Counted from the stretch's first letter, positions 1 through 6,543 are shown. The stretch: 8,902 nucleotides of DNA from Chitinophagaceae bacterium (GCA_009996555.1 JAACZX010000074.1:1-8902); one strand, 5' to 3'. Notes: generated by a model from the letters alone, not told the origin. Numbers and translations: made by a program.

Positions 1-1571
1 AAGAGGTTGGCAAGATGAAAAAGTTCTGCATCTTCAATCACTCCCCATTCGTCCATTTCTGTAAAAATGTGTTGTGCCACTGAATGCTCTTCGTTCCAGG
101 GTAGTAATCCAAATTCAAGCAACAGTGTGGTTAAAGCCCGTTCATGCTTCAGATCAAGATTAAAAAACTCAACTGAATCATCCACACCACTAAACTCCAT
201 CGGAGGCATATCGGGTGGAGTATCTGTTTGTGGCTTGAATTTTTCTTCCTGTTTAATAACACGCTCACGGATGAACTTGTTGACCAACGTGTGCAAACCT
301 GCTTCATCGATCTTTAATAGCTCTGCACTCTTGTGAATATAATCCTGCTGTCGTGTAAAGTCTTCAACCTTATTGATCCGGCTGATGCTTTCGGCAATGG
401 TATTAACAGCAGCTGCCTTTTTGGTTGTATCATTTCCTGCATCTTTCAGCATCACTTCAAGCTGAAAGAGAATGACATCTTTTTTATTTTGTTTGATGAA
501 CTCAATAAAGCCTGATGCGCCAACTTTGTTGACATAACTGTCAGGATCTTCTTTATCAGGAATCAGTACGAGATGAACATTCAAGCCTTCTTCCAGTGCA
601 AGGTCCAAACCACGCATAGCCGCTTTTACACCAGCCGCATCACCATCATATAATATCGTAAGATTGTTGCTGTATTTTTTGATCAATCGTAATTGATCAG
701 GCGTTAACGAAGTGCCACCGCTTGCAACAACATTTTCGATGCCTGCCTGGTGGAGTGAAATAACATCAGTATAACCTTCTACCAGTAAACATTCATCATT
801 TTTATCAATGGCCTGTCTTGCAAAGTAAGTGCCGTACAGAAGTTTACTCTTTACATATACTTCATTTTCCGGCGTATTGATATACTTTGGTGCATTGTCT
901 TTTTTACCAATAATGCGTGCACCAAAACCAATGATCTTTCCGGTGTTATTGTGAATGGGAAAGATGATGCGTTCACGGTAGTTATCCATCAACTCGCCAT
1001 TGCGTTCGGTAACGATGCCTGTTTTAGTTAATAACTCAGGATTGTATTGCTGGCGCAATGCTTCGCTGGTAAATGCATCACGCTGGCGTGGCGAATAACC
1101 AAGTTGAAATTTCTGTATGATATCTTCCCGAAAGCCACGTTCTTTTAAATAGCTCAACGCAACGGACTGGCCTTCTTCGGTTGTAAATAATTGTTTGCTG
1201 AAAAACTGTTGGGCAAATGAATTGATGATGTGTAAGCTGTCGGCTGTTTGACGTAACTCTTTTGCTTCAGGAGAAGAAAACGTTTCTTCAACCGTTACAT
1301 TATACTTGTTGGCAAGAAACTTTAATGCATCAACATAACTGTACTTTTCATGCTCCATTAAAAAGCTCACCGCATTACCGCTTTTGCCACAACCAAAGCA
1401 TTTATATAACTCTTTGGCAGGCGATACAGTAAACGAAGGCGTTTTCTCGTTGTGAAAAGGGCAGTTGCCAAGATAATTGGCGCCACGTTTCTTCAACTTA
1501 ACAAAGCCGCCCACAATTTCCACAATATCAATGCGGCTTAAAATCTGTTGTATGGTTTCCTGTGAGATCAA
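1..1571 (-). CDS. dnaG: DNA primase DnaG (3' end outside window)
   Basis: Synthesises RNA primers for Okazaki fragments at the replication fork, working with the replicative helicase. About 523 codons are visible; the C-terminal helicase-binding part lies beyond base 1. The N-terminal CHC2 zinc finger has Cys37, His40, Cys58 and Cys61 within the CPFHNEKTPSF and KCFGCGKSGN motifs. The middle holds the RNA-polymerase/TOPRIM core: Glu265 in LLVEGYTDV and Asp309/Asp311 in LYDGDAAG, the same positions as the metal-binding acids of E. coli DnaG. Residues from about 440 are a linker, proline-rich and acidic in part, before the truncated C-terminal domain. The start is a TTG giving MISQETIQQIL, the normal N terminus of the family. 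No ATG fits upstream, and a promoter-like box ends six bases before this TTG. The gene is divergent from prfB. Function is very secure; the exact start is fairly secure. Confidence 0.97.
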   Translation of the reverse strand, partial: MISQETIQQILSRIDIVEIVGGFVKLKKRGANYLGNCPFHNEKTPSFTVSPAKELYKCFGCGKSGNAVSFLMEHEKYSYVDALKFLANKYNVTVEETFSSPEAKELRQTADSLHIINSFAQQFFSKQLFTTEEGQSVALSYLKERGFREDIIQKFQLGYSPRQRDAFTSEALRQQYNPELLTKTGIVTERNGELMDNYRERIIFPIHNNTGKIIGFGARIIGKKDNAPKYINTPENEVYVKSKLLYGTYFARQAIDKNDECLLVEGYTDVISLHQAGIENVVASGGTSLTPDQLRLIKKYSNNLTILYDGDAAGVKAAMRGLDLALEEGLNVHLVLIPDKEDPDSYVNKVGASGFIEFIKQNKKDVILFQLEVMLKDAGNDTTKKAAAVNTIAESISRINKVEDFTRQQDYIHKSAELLKIDEAGLHTLVNKFIRERVIKQEEKFKPQTDTPPDMPPMEFSGVDDSVEFFNLDLKHERALTTLLLEFGLLPWNEEHSVAQHIFTEMDEWGVIEDAELFHLANL

Positions 1572-1577
1572 GGCGGG

Positions 1578-1584
1578 CAAATTA
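1578..1584 (-). promoter_or_regulatory. Possible -7 box for dnaG
   Basis: On the minus strand the bases TAATTTG lie six bases upstream of the dnaG TTG start. This resembles the Bacteroidota -7 consensus TAnnTTTG with one base missing. If it is used, the mRNA would have almost no leader. No clear -33 TTTG was seen. The assignment is weak and rests on motif and position only. Confidence 0.3.
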
Positions 1585-1722
1585 CGAAGAAAAGTCCTGC
1601 AGTTTGTAGCCGGTAGTATTTAGCAGGCCGTTGTAGTGACTGTTTTTAATAGTGCTGACCAACATTCAGCGACTTACTTCAGACTTCCGGCTATCGGCTT
1701 CCCGACTTTCCATCTATTTCCC

Positions 1723-1730
1723 TACATTTG
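1723..1730 (+). promoter_or_regulatory. Candidate -7 promoter box of prfB
   Basis: TACATTTG matches the Bacteroidota sigma-A -7 consensus TAnnTTTG at every fixed position. It ends eight bases before the prfB ATG, so transcription would begin at or within a few bases of the start codon. The -33 region lacks a clean TTTG. Confidence 0.5.
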
Positions 1731-1738
1731 CACCCGTT

Positions 1739-2834
1739 ATGACAATCGAAAAATTAAACGATATAAGGGAACGCATTCTTGTCCTGAGGAGGTTTCTTTG
1801 ACGTCGAGAGCCGTCAATATAAAATCGCAGAAGACAAACAACTCTCTCTGAGTCCCGGTTTCTGGGACGATAATAAGCGGGCAACCGAAATTCTGAAGGA
1901 GATCAAAAACAACGAGTATTGGGTAGATCTTTACGAGGCTACCAATACAGCTGTTGAAGATTTTGCTGTGCTCTTCGAGTTCTGGAAAGGCGGCGACGCT
2001 ACAGAAGAAGAAACAAAGGAAGCATACGAAAAAGCAGTAAATGCAATTGAAGATGCTGAATTTAAAAGTACACTCAATCAACCGGAAGATGAATTGCCTG
2101 CCGTGTTACAAATTAACTCCGGTGCAGGTGGTACCGAAAGCCAGGATTGGGCCGAAATGCTGGCACGTATGTACCGCATGTATGGCGAAAAGCAAGGCTG
2201 GAAAGTAACCGAAATGGATTGGCAGGATGGTGATGGTGCAGGCATTAAAACCTGTACTTACCAGTTCGATGGTCCGTTTGCTTATGGTTTTCTGAAAGCT
2301 GAAAGCGGTGTGCATCGTCTGGTGCGTATTTCACCATTTGATAGTAATGCACGAAGACATACTTCTTTCGTAAGCGTGTACGTGTATCCGTTAGTGGATG
2401 ATACCATCACCATTGAGATCAACCCGGCTGATGTGAAAATGGAAACTTCACGAAGCGGTGGTGCTGGTGGACAGAACGTAAACAAAGTAGAAACCAAAGT
2501 ACAGTTAACGCATATTCCAACAGGTATTGTGGTGGTTTGTCAGCAGGACAGGAGCCAGCTGGGCAACCGTGAACTGGCCATGCAGATGTTGAAAAGCCGT
2601 TTGTATGAAATGGAATTACAAAAGCGCAATGAGCTGAAAGATGCCACCAATGCCAAGAAGAAAAAGATCGAGTGGGGCAGCCAGATCCGCAGCTATGTAT
2701 TTCATCCGTACAAAATGATCAAAGATCATCGTACCGATTTTGAAGTAGGCAACGTTGGCCCTGTTATGGATGGTGAATTGGATGGTTTCATCAAAGCCTA
2801 TTTGATGAGTGAGAAGGAAGCAGAAGCGAAATAA
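1739..2834 (+). CDS. prfB: Peptide chain release factor 2, with programmed +1 frameshift
   Basis: Recognises UAA and UGA stop codons in the ribosomal A site and triggers peptidyl-tRNA hydrolysis. Frame one runs from ATG 1739 for 20 codons (starting [12 protein letters not shown]) to an in-frame UGA at 1799-1801. Skipping T1799 continues in the +1 frame with GAC GTC GAG to the TAA at 2832-2834, giving 364 residues against 365 in E. coli RF2. The joined protein shows the stop-codon-reading tripeptide Ser198-Pro199-Phe200, which is specific to RF2. It also has the catalytic Gly243-Gly244-Gln245 loop within [16 protein letters not shown]. Both motifs are offset by the same seven residues from E. 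coli numbering. The upstream peptide continues smoothly into the family's N-terminal coiled region, so this is not a pseudogene. Expression is autoregulated: low RF2 makes the ribosome pause at UGA and shift. Confidence 0.96.
1787..1802 (+). promoter_or_regulatory. prfB programmed +1 frameshift site
   Basis: AGGAGG (1787-1792), then TTT, then CTT TGA C. This has the same layout as the classical RF2 site: an internal Shine-Dalgarno element three bases before the slippery CUU, a UGA, and a C just after it, which makes a poor termination context. tRNA-Leu slips from CUU to UUU and the ribosome resumes at GAC 1800. E. coli has AGGGGG here; the six-base core in this window is a perfect anti-SD match. 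Confidence 0.95.
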
Positions 2835-2836
2835 GA

Positions 2837-2928
2837 AATTTGAAAATTTGAAAATGAGTTAATTTGAAAATAGTCAGATTGCTTGTTTTATTAATTTTCA
2901 AATTCTCAAATTGATAAATTTTCAAATT
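2837..2928. repeat. Inverted tandem octamer arms (4 + 4 units)
   Basis: The prfB-pruA spacer holds four consecutive 8-base units on the left (2837-2868: AATTTGAA, AATTTGAA, AATGAGTT, AATTTGAA). Four inverted units lie on the right (2897-2928: TTCAAATT, CTCAAATT, GATAAATT, TTCAAATT). The spacer between them is 28 bases. Perfect pairing is possible over 13 bp at the outer ends (2837-2849 with 2916-2928). It is also possible over 11 bp at the inner ends (2861-2871 with 2894-2904). The left arm begins two bases after the prfB stop and the right arm ends seven bases before the pruA ATG. There is no GC stem and no T-run, so this is not a standard terminator. It could still act as an RNA hairpin between the two genes. 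Confidence 0.85.
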
Positions 2929-2935
2929 ATCTTTT

Positions 2936-4567
2936 ATGAATCTTGGTTATTTCAGTTATCCATTACCGGCCAATGAACCTGTATTGAACTATGCTCCCGG
3001 TTCAGCCGAAAAGAAACGTTTAAAAGAAGTATTAGCTGAGTTGAAAAGTACGGAAGTGGATGTGCCCATGTACATCGGTGGTAAAGAAGTACGTACCAAT
3101 AAAAAGTTTGCATTAAGAGCACCACATGAACACAAGCATGTATTGGGCTATTATCACGAAGGTGAAGAGAAGCATGTGCAACAGGCTGTTGATGCAGCAC
3201 TGGCAGCAAAAGAAGCATGGGCCAATATGAGTTGGGAAAACCGTGCAAACATTTTCTTACGTGCAGCTGATCTCATTGCAACAAAGTATCGTCCGTACAT
3301 GAATGGTACAACCATGCTCGGCCAAAGCAAGAATGCTTACCAGGCAGAAATTGATGCTGCATGTGAGATCATCGACTTCCTTAAATTCAATGTTCATTTC
3401 TTAAGTGAAATATATCGTCAGCAGCCCATCAGTGGTTCGGGTATGCATAACCGTATGGAATATCGTCCGCTCGAAGGTTTTGTATTGGCAGTAACACCTT
3501 TCAACTTTACAGCTATTGGCGGTAACCTGCCAACAAGTGCTGCTATGTGTGGTAACGTGGTGATCTGGAAACCTGCACATACGCAGATCTACAGTGCGCA
3601 GATGTTCATGAAAATTTTAAAAGAAGCAGGCTTGCCTGATGGTGTCATCAACTTGATCTATGTTGATGGACCAACTGTAGGTAAAGTTTGTTTTACACAT
3701 AAAGAGTTTGCAGGTGTACATTTCACGGGTTCAACAGGTGTGTTCAACAACATGTGGGAAACCATTGGAAAGAACATGAGCATGTACCGTTCTTATCCAC
3801 GTATTGTTGGTGAAACAGGTGGTAAAGATTTTGTGATGGTGCACAAGAGCGCTGATCCCGATGTGGTGGCAACTGCTTTGCTCCGTGGCGCATTTGAATA
3901 CCAGGGACAAAAATGTTCGGCTGCATCACGTGCTTATCTGCCTTCAAACATTGCAGAAAAAGTAAAGAAGAAACTGGTAGCAGGTGTCAACAGTTTTAAG
4001 GTGGGTACAGTTGAAGACTTTACCAATTTCGTGAATGCGGTAATTGATGAGAAGAGTTTCGATAAGATCAAATCATACATCGATAGCGCAAAACGTTCAA
4101 AGAAAGCAAGCATCTTAGTTGGTGGAGAGTGCAATAAGAAAGAAGGTTATTTTGTTCAGCCAACCATCATCGAAACAACCGATCCGAAATACACAACCAT
4201 GTGCGAAGAAATTTTCGGGCCGGTATTGACCATTTATGTTTACCCTGCAAACGAGTATGAAAAAACATTGGAGCTGGTTGATGCAACTTCACCTTATGCA
4301 TTAACAGGATCCATCATTGCTCAGGATCGTTATGCAGTTGAACTGGCTACATCGAAATTGCGTAACAGTGCAGGTAACTTCTACATCAACGATAAACCAA
4401 CCGGTGCAGTAGTTGGTCAGCAACCATTTGGTGGTGCACGTGCAAGTGGAACAAATGATAAAGCAGGTTCTATCCTTAATCTTTATCGTTGGTTAAGTGC
4501 ACGTACAATTAAAGAAACATTTAATCCGCCAACAGATTACCGTTATCCGTTTCTTTCAGAAGAATAA
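2936..4567 (+). CDS. pruA: L-glutamate gamma-semialdehyde (P5C) dehydrogenase
   Basis: Oxidises glutamate semialdehyde, in equilibrium with 1-pyrroline-5-carboxylate, to glutamate using NAD+; this is the second step of proline catabolism, in the cytoplasm. At 543 residues it is the stand-alone type of P5C dehydrogenase, as in eukaryotic ALDH4A1, not the C-terminal half of a PutA fusion. Visible aldehyde-dehydrogenase landmarks are the oxyanion Asn190 in TPFNFTAIGGN, the cofactor loop HFTGSTGVF, the general base Glu293 in VGETGGKDF, the nucleophile Cys327 in YQGQKCSAASRAY, and EEIFGPVL near the C terminus. The 34-residue spacing from Glu to Cys is that of active ALDHs. The ATG follows directly on the octamer repeat spacer. 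Transcription from prfB may run through, but a separate promoter is not excluded. No proline dehydrogenase gene is in the window. Confidence 0.94.
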   Translation: MNLGYFSYPLPANEPVLNYAPGSAEKKRLKEVLAELKSTEVDVPMYIGGKEVRTNKKFALRAPHEHKHVLGYYHEGEEKHVQQAVDAALAAKEAWANMSWENRANIFLRAADLIATKYRPYMNGTTMLGQSKNAYQAEIDAACEIIDFLKFNVHFLSEIYRQQPISGSGMHNRMEYRPLEGFVLAVTPFNFTAIGGNLPTSAAMCGNVVIWKPAHTQIYSAQMFMKILKEAGLPDGVINLIYVDGPTVGKVCFTHKEFAGVHFTGSTGVFNNMWETIGKNMSMYRSYPRIVGETGGKDFVMVHKSADPDVVATALLRGAFEYQGQKCSAASRAYLPSNIAEKVKKKLVAGVNSFKVGTVEDFTNFVNAVIDEKSFDKIKSYIDSAKRSKKASILVGGECNKKEGYFVQPTIIETTDPKYTTMCEEIFGPVLTIYVYPANEYEKTLELVDATSPYALTGSIIAQDRYAVELATSKLRNSAGNFYINDKPTGAVVGQQPFGGARASGTNDKAGSILNLYRWLSARTIKETFNPPTDYRYPFLSEE

Positions 4568-4593
4568 ATAAGCAGACAAAATAAATTTGCAGA

Positions 4594-4618
4594 AGCCGCC
4601 CGTGAGGGCGGCTTTTTT
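4594..4618 (+). terminator. Rho-independent terminator after pruA
   Basis: A perfect 8-bp stem, AGCCGCCC (4594-4601) with GGGCGGCT (4606-4613), closes a GTGA loop and runs into six T residues (4613-4618). It lies 27 bases after the pruA stop codon. Confidence 0.93.
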
Positions 4619-4650
4619 AATTTCATACAGATGCTTGTAAAAGCCTGAAC

Positions 4651-4681
4651 AATTGTTTTGTATGCGGTAATAATTGTTTTG
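4651..4681 (+). repeat. Direct repeat AATTGTTTTG, 21 bp apart
   Basis: Two identical 10-mers at 4651-4660 and 4672-4681 have a period of 21 bp, two turns of B-DNA. They lie upstream of the outer-membrane protein gene, and the second copy overlaps the proposed -33 box. This could be an operator for a dimeric regulator or a chance AT-rich repeat. Confidence 0.5.
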
Positions 4682-4707
4682 GCACGGTTTTTTAAAGGGT
4701 AGGATTG
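4678..4707 (+). promoter_or_regulatory. Candidate promoter for the outer-membrane protein gene
   Basis: TTTG at 4678-4681 is followed after 18 bases by TAGGATTG (4700-4707). The latter differs from the Bacteroidota -7 consensus TAnnTTTG at one fixed position. The predicted transcript would start near 4712 and carry a leader of about 30 bases. Nothing better was seen in this spacer. Confidence 0.4.
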
Positions 4708-4744
4708 TCTTCGCCGGCGATATTGTTCATTTAAATCAATTACA

Positions 4745-5317
4745 ATGAAAGCATTACTTATCTCAGGGGCGTTTTTATTTATGGCAGGATTAGGTTACGC
4801 ACAACATAGCAAAGTGCATGTTGGCTTGAAAGGCGGTTTAAATATTTCAAACATCGCAAGTTCACCTGATGCAAATTATGAAACCAAAGCAGGGTTTCAT
4901 GCAGGAGGTTTAGCACATATTCATCTTAGTAAATCATGGGCATTGCAACCGGAAATTATGTATTCCGGCCAGGGTGCACAAACAAGCAACTCAAAAACAA
5001 GGCTGCATTATGTAAATGTGCCGCTGCAATTGCAATATATGTTCGATCGTGGTTTCCGTATTCAGACAGGACCACAGTTAGGCGTACTTGCAGCTGCCAA
5101 TGTGCAACAGGGCGATACGAAAGTGGATGTAAAAAACTCTTTCAAAAATACTGATCTTGGATGGACCGTTGGTGCAAGTTATGTAGGCGAATCAGGCCTT
5201 GGTGTTGATGCACGTTATAACCACGGTTTCACAAATATTAATGATGCCAGCTCAGTAAATCTGTATAACAGGAATATCCAGGTTGGCGTGTTCTATGTAT
5301 TCAAACACAAGTATTAA
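4745..5317 (+). CDS. Porin-family outer-membrane beta-barrel protein
   Basis: A 190-residue secreted protein of the kind matched by OMP_b-brl_2 (PF13568) in Bacteroidota. The substrate or role of this family is generally unknown. The N terminus, MKALLISGAFLFMAGLGYAQ, is a signal peptide with likely cleavage after Ala19. The mature part starts with VGLKGGLNISNI, the typical first strand. It continues with alternating hydrophobic/polar strands (such as WALQPEIMYSGQG, HYVNVPLQLQYMF, FRIQTGPQLGVLA) and ends in an aromatic-rich last strand, VGVFYVFKHKY, as expected for insertion by the BAM complex. It is monocistronic: there are terminators before and after it, and its own candidate promoter. The start is the only ATG that places the signal peptide at the terminus. 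Confidence 0.88.
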   Translation: MKALLISGAFLFMAGLGYAQHSKVHVGLKGGLNISNIASSPDANYETKAGFHAGGLAHIHLSKSWALQPEIMYSGQGAQTSNSKTRLHYVNVPLQLQYMFDRGFRIQTGPQLGVLAAANVQQGDTKVDVKNSFKNTDLGWTVGASYVGESGLGVDARYNHGFTNINDASSVNLYNRNIQVGVFYVFKHKY

Positions 5318-5342
5318 TTTTCAGCATACACAGTGAGGTTGG

Positions 5343-5371
5343 AGAGCCGTACGGAAGTGCGGCTCTTTTTT
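5343..5371 (+). terminator. Rho-independent terminator before pyrR
   Basis: A 10-bp stem with one G-U pair, AGAGCCGTAC (5343-5352) and GTGCGGCTCT (5357-5366), has a GGAA tetraloop and a run of six T residues (5366-5371). It lies 25 bases after the outer-membrane protein stop and 76 bases before the pyrR start, so it most simply ends the upstream transcript. Confidence 0.92.
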
Positions 5372-5447
5372 GTGCCGTAAAGAATGTATGCAGTGTATTT
5401 CGGAGTAGTTTAACCCGAAGTGTTTATTTTTATCAAAATTTCAAATA

Positions 5448-5957
5448 GTGAAGACCATCTTATCAAACGAGCAGTTACAACTTACTATACAACGCCTCAG
5501 TCACCAGTTGATCGAAAATCATTATCCGTTTACCGATACGGTGATTGTGGGCTTGCAGCCAAGAGGTATTTTCCTGGCCGATAAAATTGTAAACAGCATC
5601 AGGACCAGCTATCCCGCTGTAAAACTGCATTACGGAAAACTGGATATTACCTTCTATCGTGATGATGTGCACAAAGAGCTGCATGTTGCCAATCAAACAA
5701 CCATTGACTTCGATATCGAAAATAAAAACGTCATTCTCATTGACGATGTACTGTACACCGGCCGCACCATCCGTGCAGCAATGGATGCATTGGTTGATTT
5801 TGGCCGTCCTGCAAAAGTGGAATTGCTGGTGCTCGTCGATCGCCGCTTCAACCGCCAGCTCCCCATCCAGCCCGATTATACCGGCAAAGCCATCGACTCC
5901 ATCCTCAGCCAAAAAGTAACGGTTGACTGGGAAAAACCGGAAGTGATTCTGTTGTAG
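5448..5957 (+). CDS. pyrR: PyrR: uracil phosphoribosyltransferase / pyr regulator
   Basis: A 169-residue PRTase-fold protein of the PyrR family. In Firmicutes PyrR converts uracil and PRPP to UMP and also binds pyr leader RNA to cause attenuation; whether this one regulates RNA is not known. The PRPP-binding signature is clear: Val95 to Thr107, with Asp99-Asp100 and the TGRT loop. Family features VGLQPRGIFLADKI near the N terminus and LVLVDRRFNRQLPIQPDYTGK near the C terminus separate it from plain Upp-type or hypoxanthine PRTases. The start codon is GTG at 5448; it fits the family N terminus and no ATG is nearby. A partial -7-like box, TATTTTTA, lies at 5425-5432. The gene is first in a pyrimidine cluster with pyrB, from which it is separated by the S23 element. 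Confidence 0.93.
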   Translation: MKTILSNEQLQLTIQRLSHQLIENHYPFTDTVIVGLQPRGIFLADKIVNSIRTSYPAVKLHYGKLDITFYRDDVHKELHVANQTTIDFDIENKNVILIDDVLYTGRTIRAAMDALVDFGRPAKVELLVLVDRRFNRQLPIQPDYTGKAIDSILSQKVTVDWEKPEVILL

Positions 5958-5959
5958 GT

Positions 5960-5987
5960 TACAAGGATCAAGGGGCAAGGCACAGGG
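5960..5987 (-). repeat. Left inverted arm: four heptamers flanking the S23 gene
   Basis: Read on the minus strand, these bases give four 7-base units, CCCTGTG, CCTTGCC, CCTTGAT and CCTTGTA. The units are the same type as the 19-unit array on the other side of the S23 gene, in opposite orientation. The arm begins two bases after the pyrR stop codon. Confidence 0.8.
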
Positions 5988-6035
5988 CTGATTCAGTCTG
6001 TAAAACAAATTGAAACACTATAAAAAAGTAAACCT

Positions 6036-6383
6036 ATGTCGCTCCAGTTAGAAGTACGCTTTTACAAGTTTGCAGAGACAAGCAGGGATTTTTGCCGTAA
6101 TGTGAAATGGGATATAATCAACACTGAATACATCAAACAGCTGATCCGCTCAAGCGGTTCCGTGTCGGCCAACTACATCGAAGCCTCAGATGATTTGGGA
6201 AAGGCTGATGAAAAAATGAAACTTAAAATAGCAAGAAGAGAAGCAAAAGAATCTGTTCAATGGTTAAATCTGATGCTTGTGTATGGAAACGTAGAATTAG
6301 AAACAGAACGAAAATGGCTGGTTGATGAAGCAGAACAAATCCGCAAAATTCTCTCAGCAATCATTAATAAACTCGGCGGTTAA
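6036..6383 (+). CDS. S23 / four-helix-bundle protein (23S rRNA IVS-protein family)
   Basis: A 115-residue, all-helical, charged protein of the four-helix-bundle family (TIGR02436 / PF05635). The family is named for ORFs in 23S rRNA intervening sequences, and Avd of diversity-generating retroelements is a structural relative. The core IKQLIRSSGSVSANYIEASD and the following basic helix with KIARREAKESVQWL are the recognisable parts. The heptad-like spacing of hydrophobic residues continues to the C-terminal KILSAIINKLGG. No rRNA, reverse transcriptase or variable repeat is nearby, so it is a stand-alone gene. It sits between pyrR and pyrB, bracketed by inverted heptamer arms, which suggests a later insertion. 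The family's molecular role is unsettled; nucleic-acid binding is inferred from relatives. Confidence 0.88.
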   Translation: MSLQLEVRFYKFAETSRDFCRNVKWDIINTEYIKQLIRSSGSVSANYIEASDDLGKADEKMKLKIARREAKESVQWLNLMLVYGNVELETERKWLVDEAEQIRKILSAIINKLGG

Positions 6384-6384
6384 T

Positions 6385-6517
6385 TCTTGCACCTTGTTCC
6401 TTGTCTCTTGTCCCTTGAATCTTGTTCCTTGAATCTTGTCCCTTGAATCTTGTCCCTTGTCCCTTGTCCCTTGTCCCTTGTCTCTTGTGCCTTCAGTCTT
6501 GTCCCTTGTTCCTTTTC
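6385..6517 (+). repeat. Right arm: 19 tandem heptamers, consensus CCTTGTC
   Basis: The stretch divides into exactly 19 units of 7 bases with no phase slip, starting one base after the S23 stop codon. Most units are CCTTGTC, TCTTGTC, CCTTGAA or CCTTGTT. Units 5-10 (6413-6454) show a 14-base higher order, CCTTGAA plus TCTTGTY three times. Units 11-14 (6455-6482) are four identical CCTTGTC copies. Units decay at both ends (TCTTGCA first, CCTTCAG as the 16th, CCTTTTC last). The units are the inverse of those at 5960-5987. Confidence 0.93.
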
Positions 6518-6536
6518 TCCTTTTCCCCTAATTTTG
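6504..6536 (+). promoter_or_regulatory. Candidate promoter of pyrB
   Basis: TAATTTTG (6529-6536) matches TAnnTTTG at all fixed positions and ends seven bases before the pyrB ATG. The TTG of the 18th heptamer (6506-6508) lies 20 bases upstream and could serve as the -33 element. If used, it gives pyrB its own promoter and an almost leaderless mRNA. Confidence 0.5.
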
Positions 6537-6543
6537 CTTTTTA

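Noticed and set aside
67..515. Two plus-strand open frames within the dnaG region
   Set aside because: They are antisense to an unbroken primase reading frame and their translations are low-complexity, Ser/Asn-rich shadows.
1739..1968. prfB as a pseudogene, or as starting at ATG 1968
   Set aside because: A UGA interrupts the first frame, but it sits in an exact RF2 recoding signal, and the +1 joined product is 364 residues with all motifs at a constant offset from E. coli. Starting at 1968 would remove the N-terminal domain.
2835..2935. Octamer spacer as an intrinsic terminator of prfB
   Set aside because: The pairing is almost wholly A-T, there is no GC-rich stem base and no terminal T-run as seen after pruA and the outer-membrane protein gene.
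5475..6008. 177-codon minus-strand open frame opposite pyrR
   Set aside because: It lies antisense to a well-conserved PyrR. Its translation looks like a reverse shadow and has no recognisable motif.
6036..6383. 23S rRNA intervening sequence or a diversity-generating retroelement accessory gene
   Set aside because: There is no rRNA sequence on either side, and no reverse transcriptase, template repeat or variable repeat in the window. Only the protein family is shared.
6385..6517. CRISPR-like array
   Set aside because: The repeats are 7 bases with no spacers and there are no cas genes; it is a simple tandem repeat.
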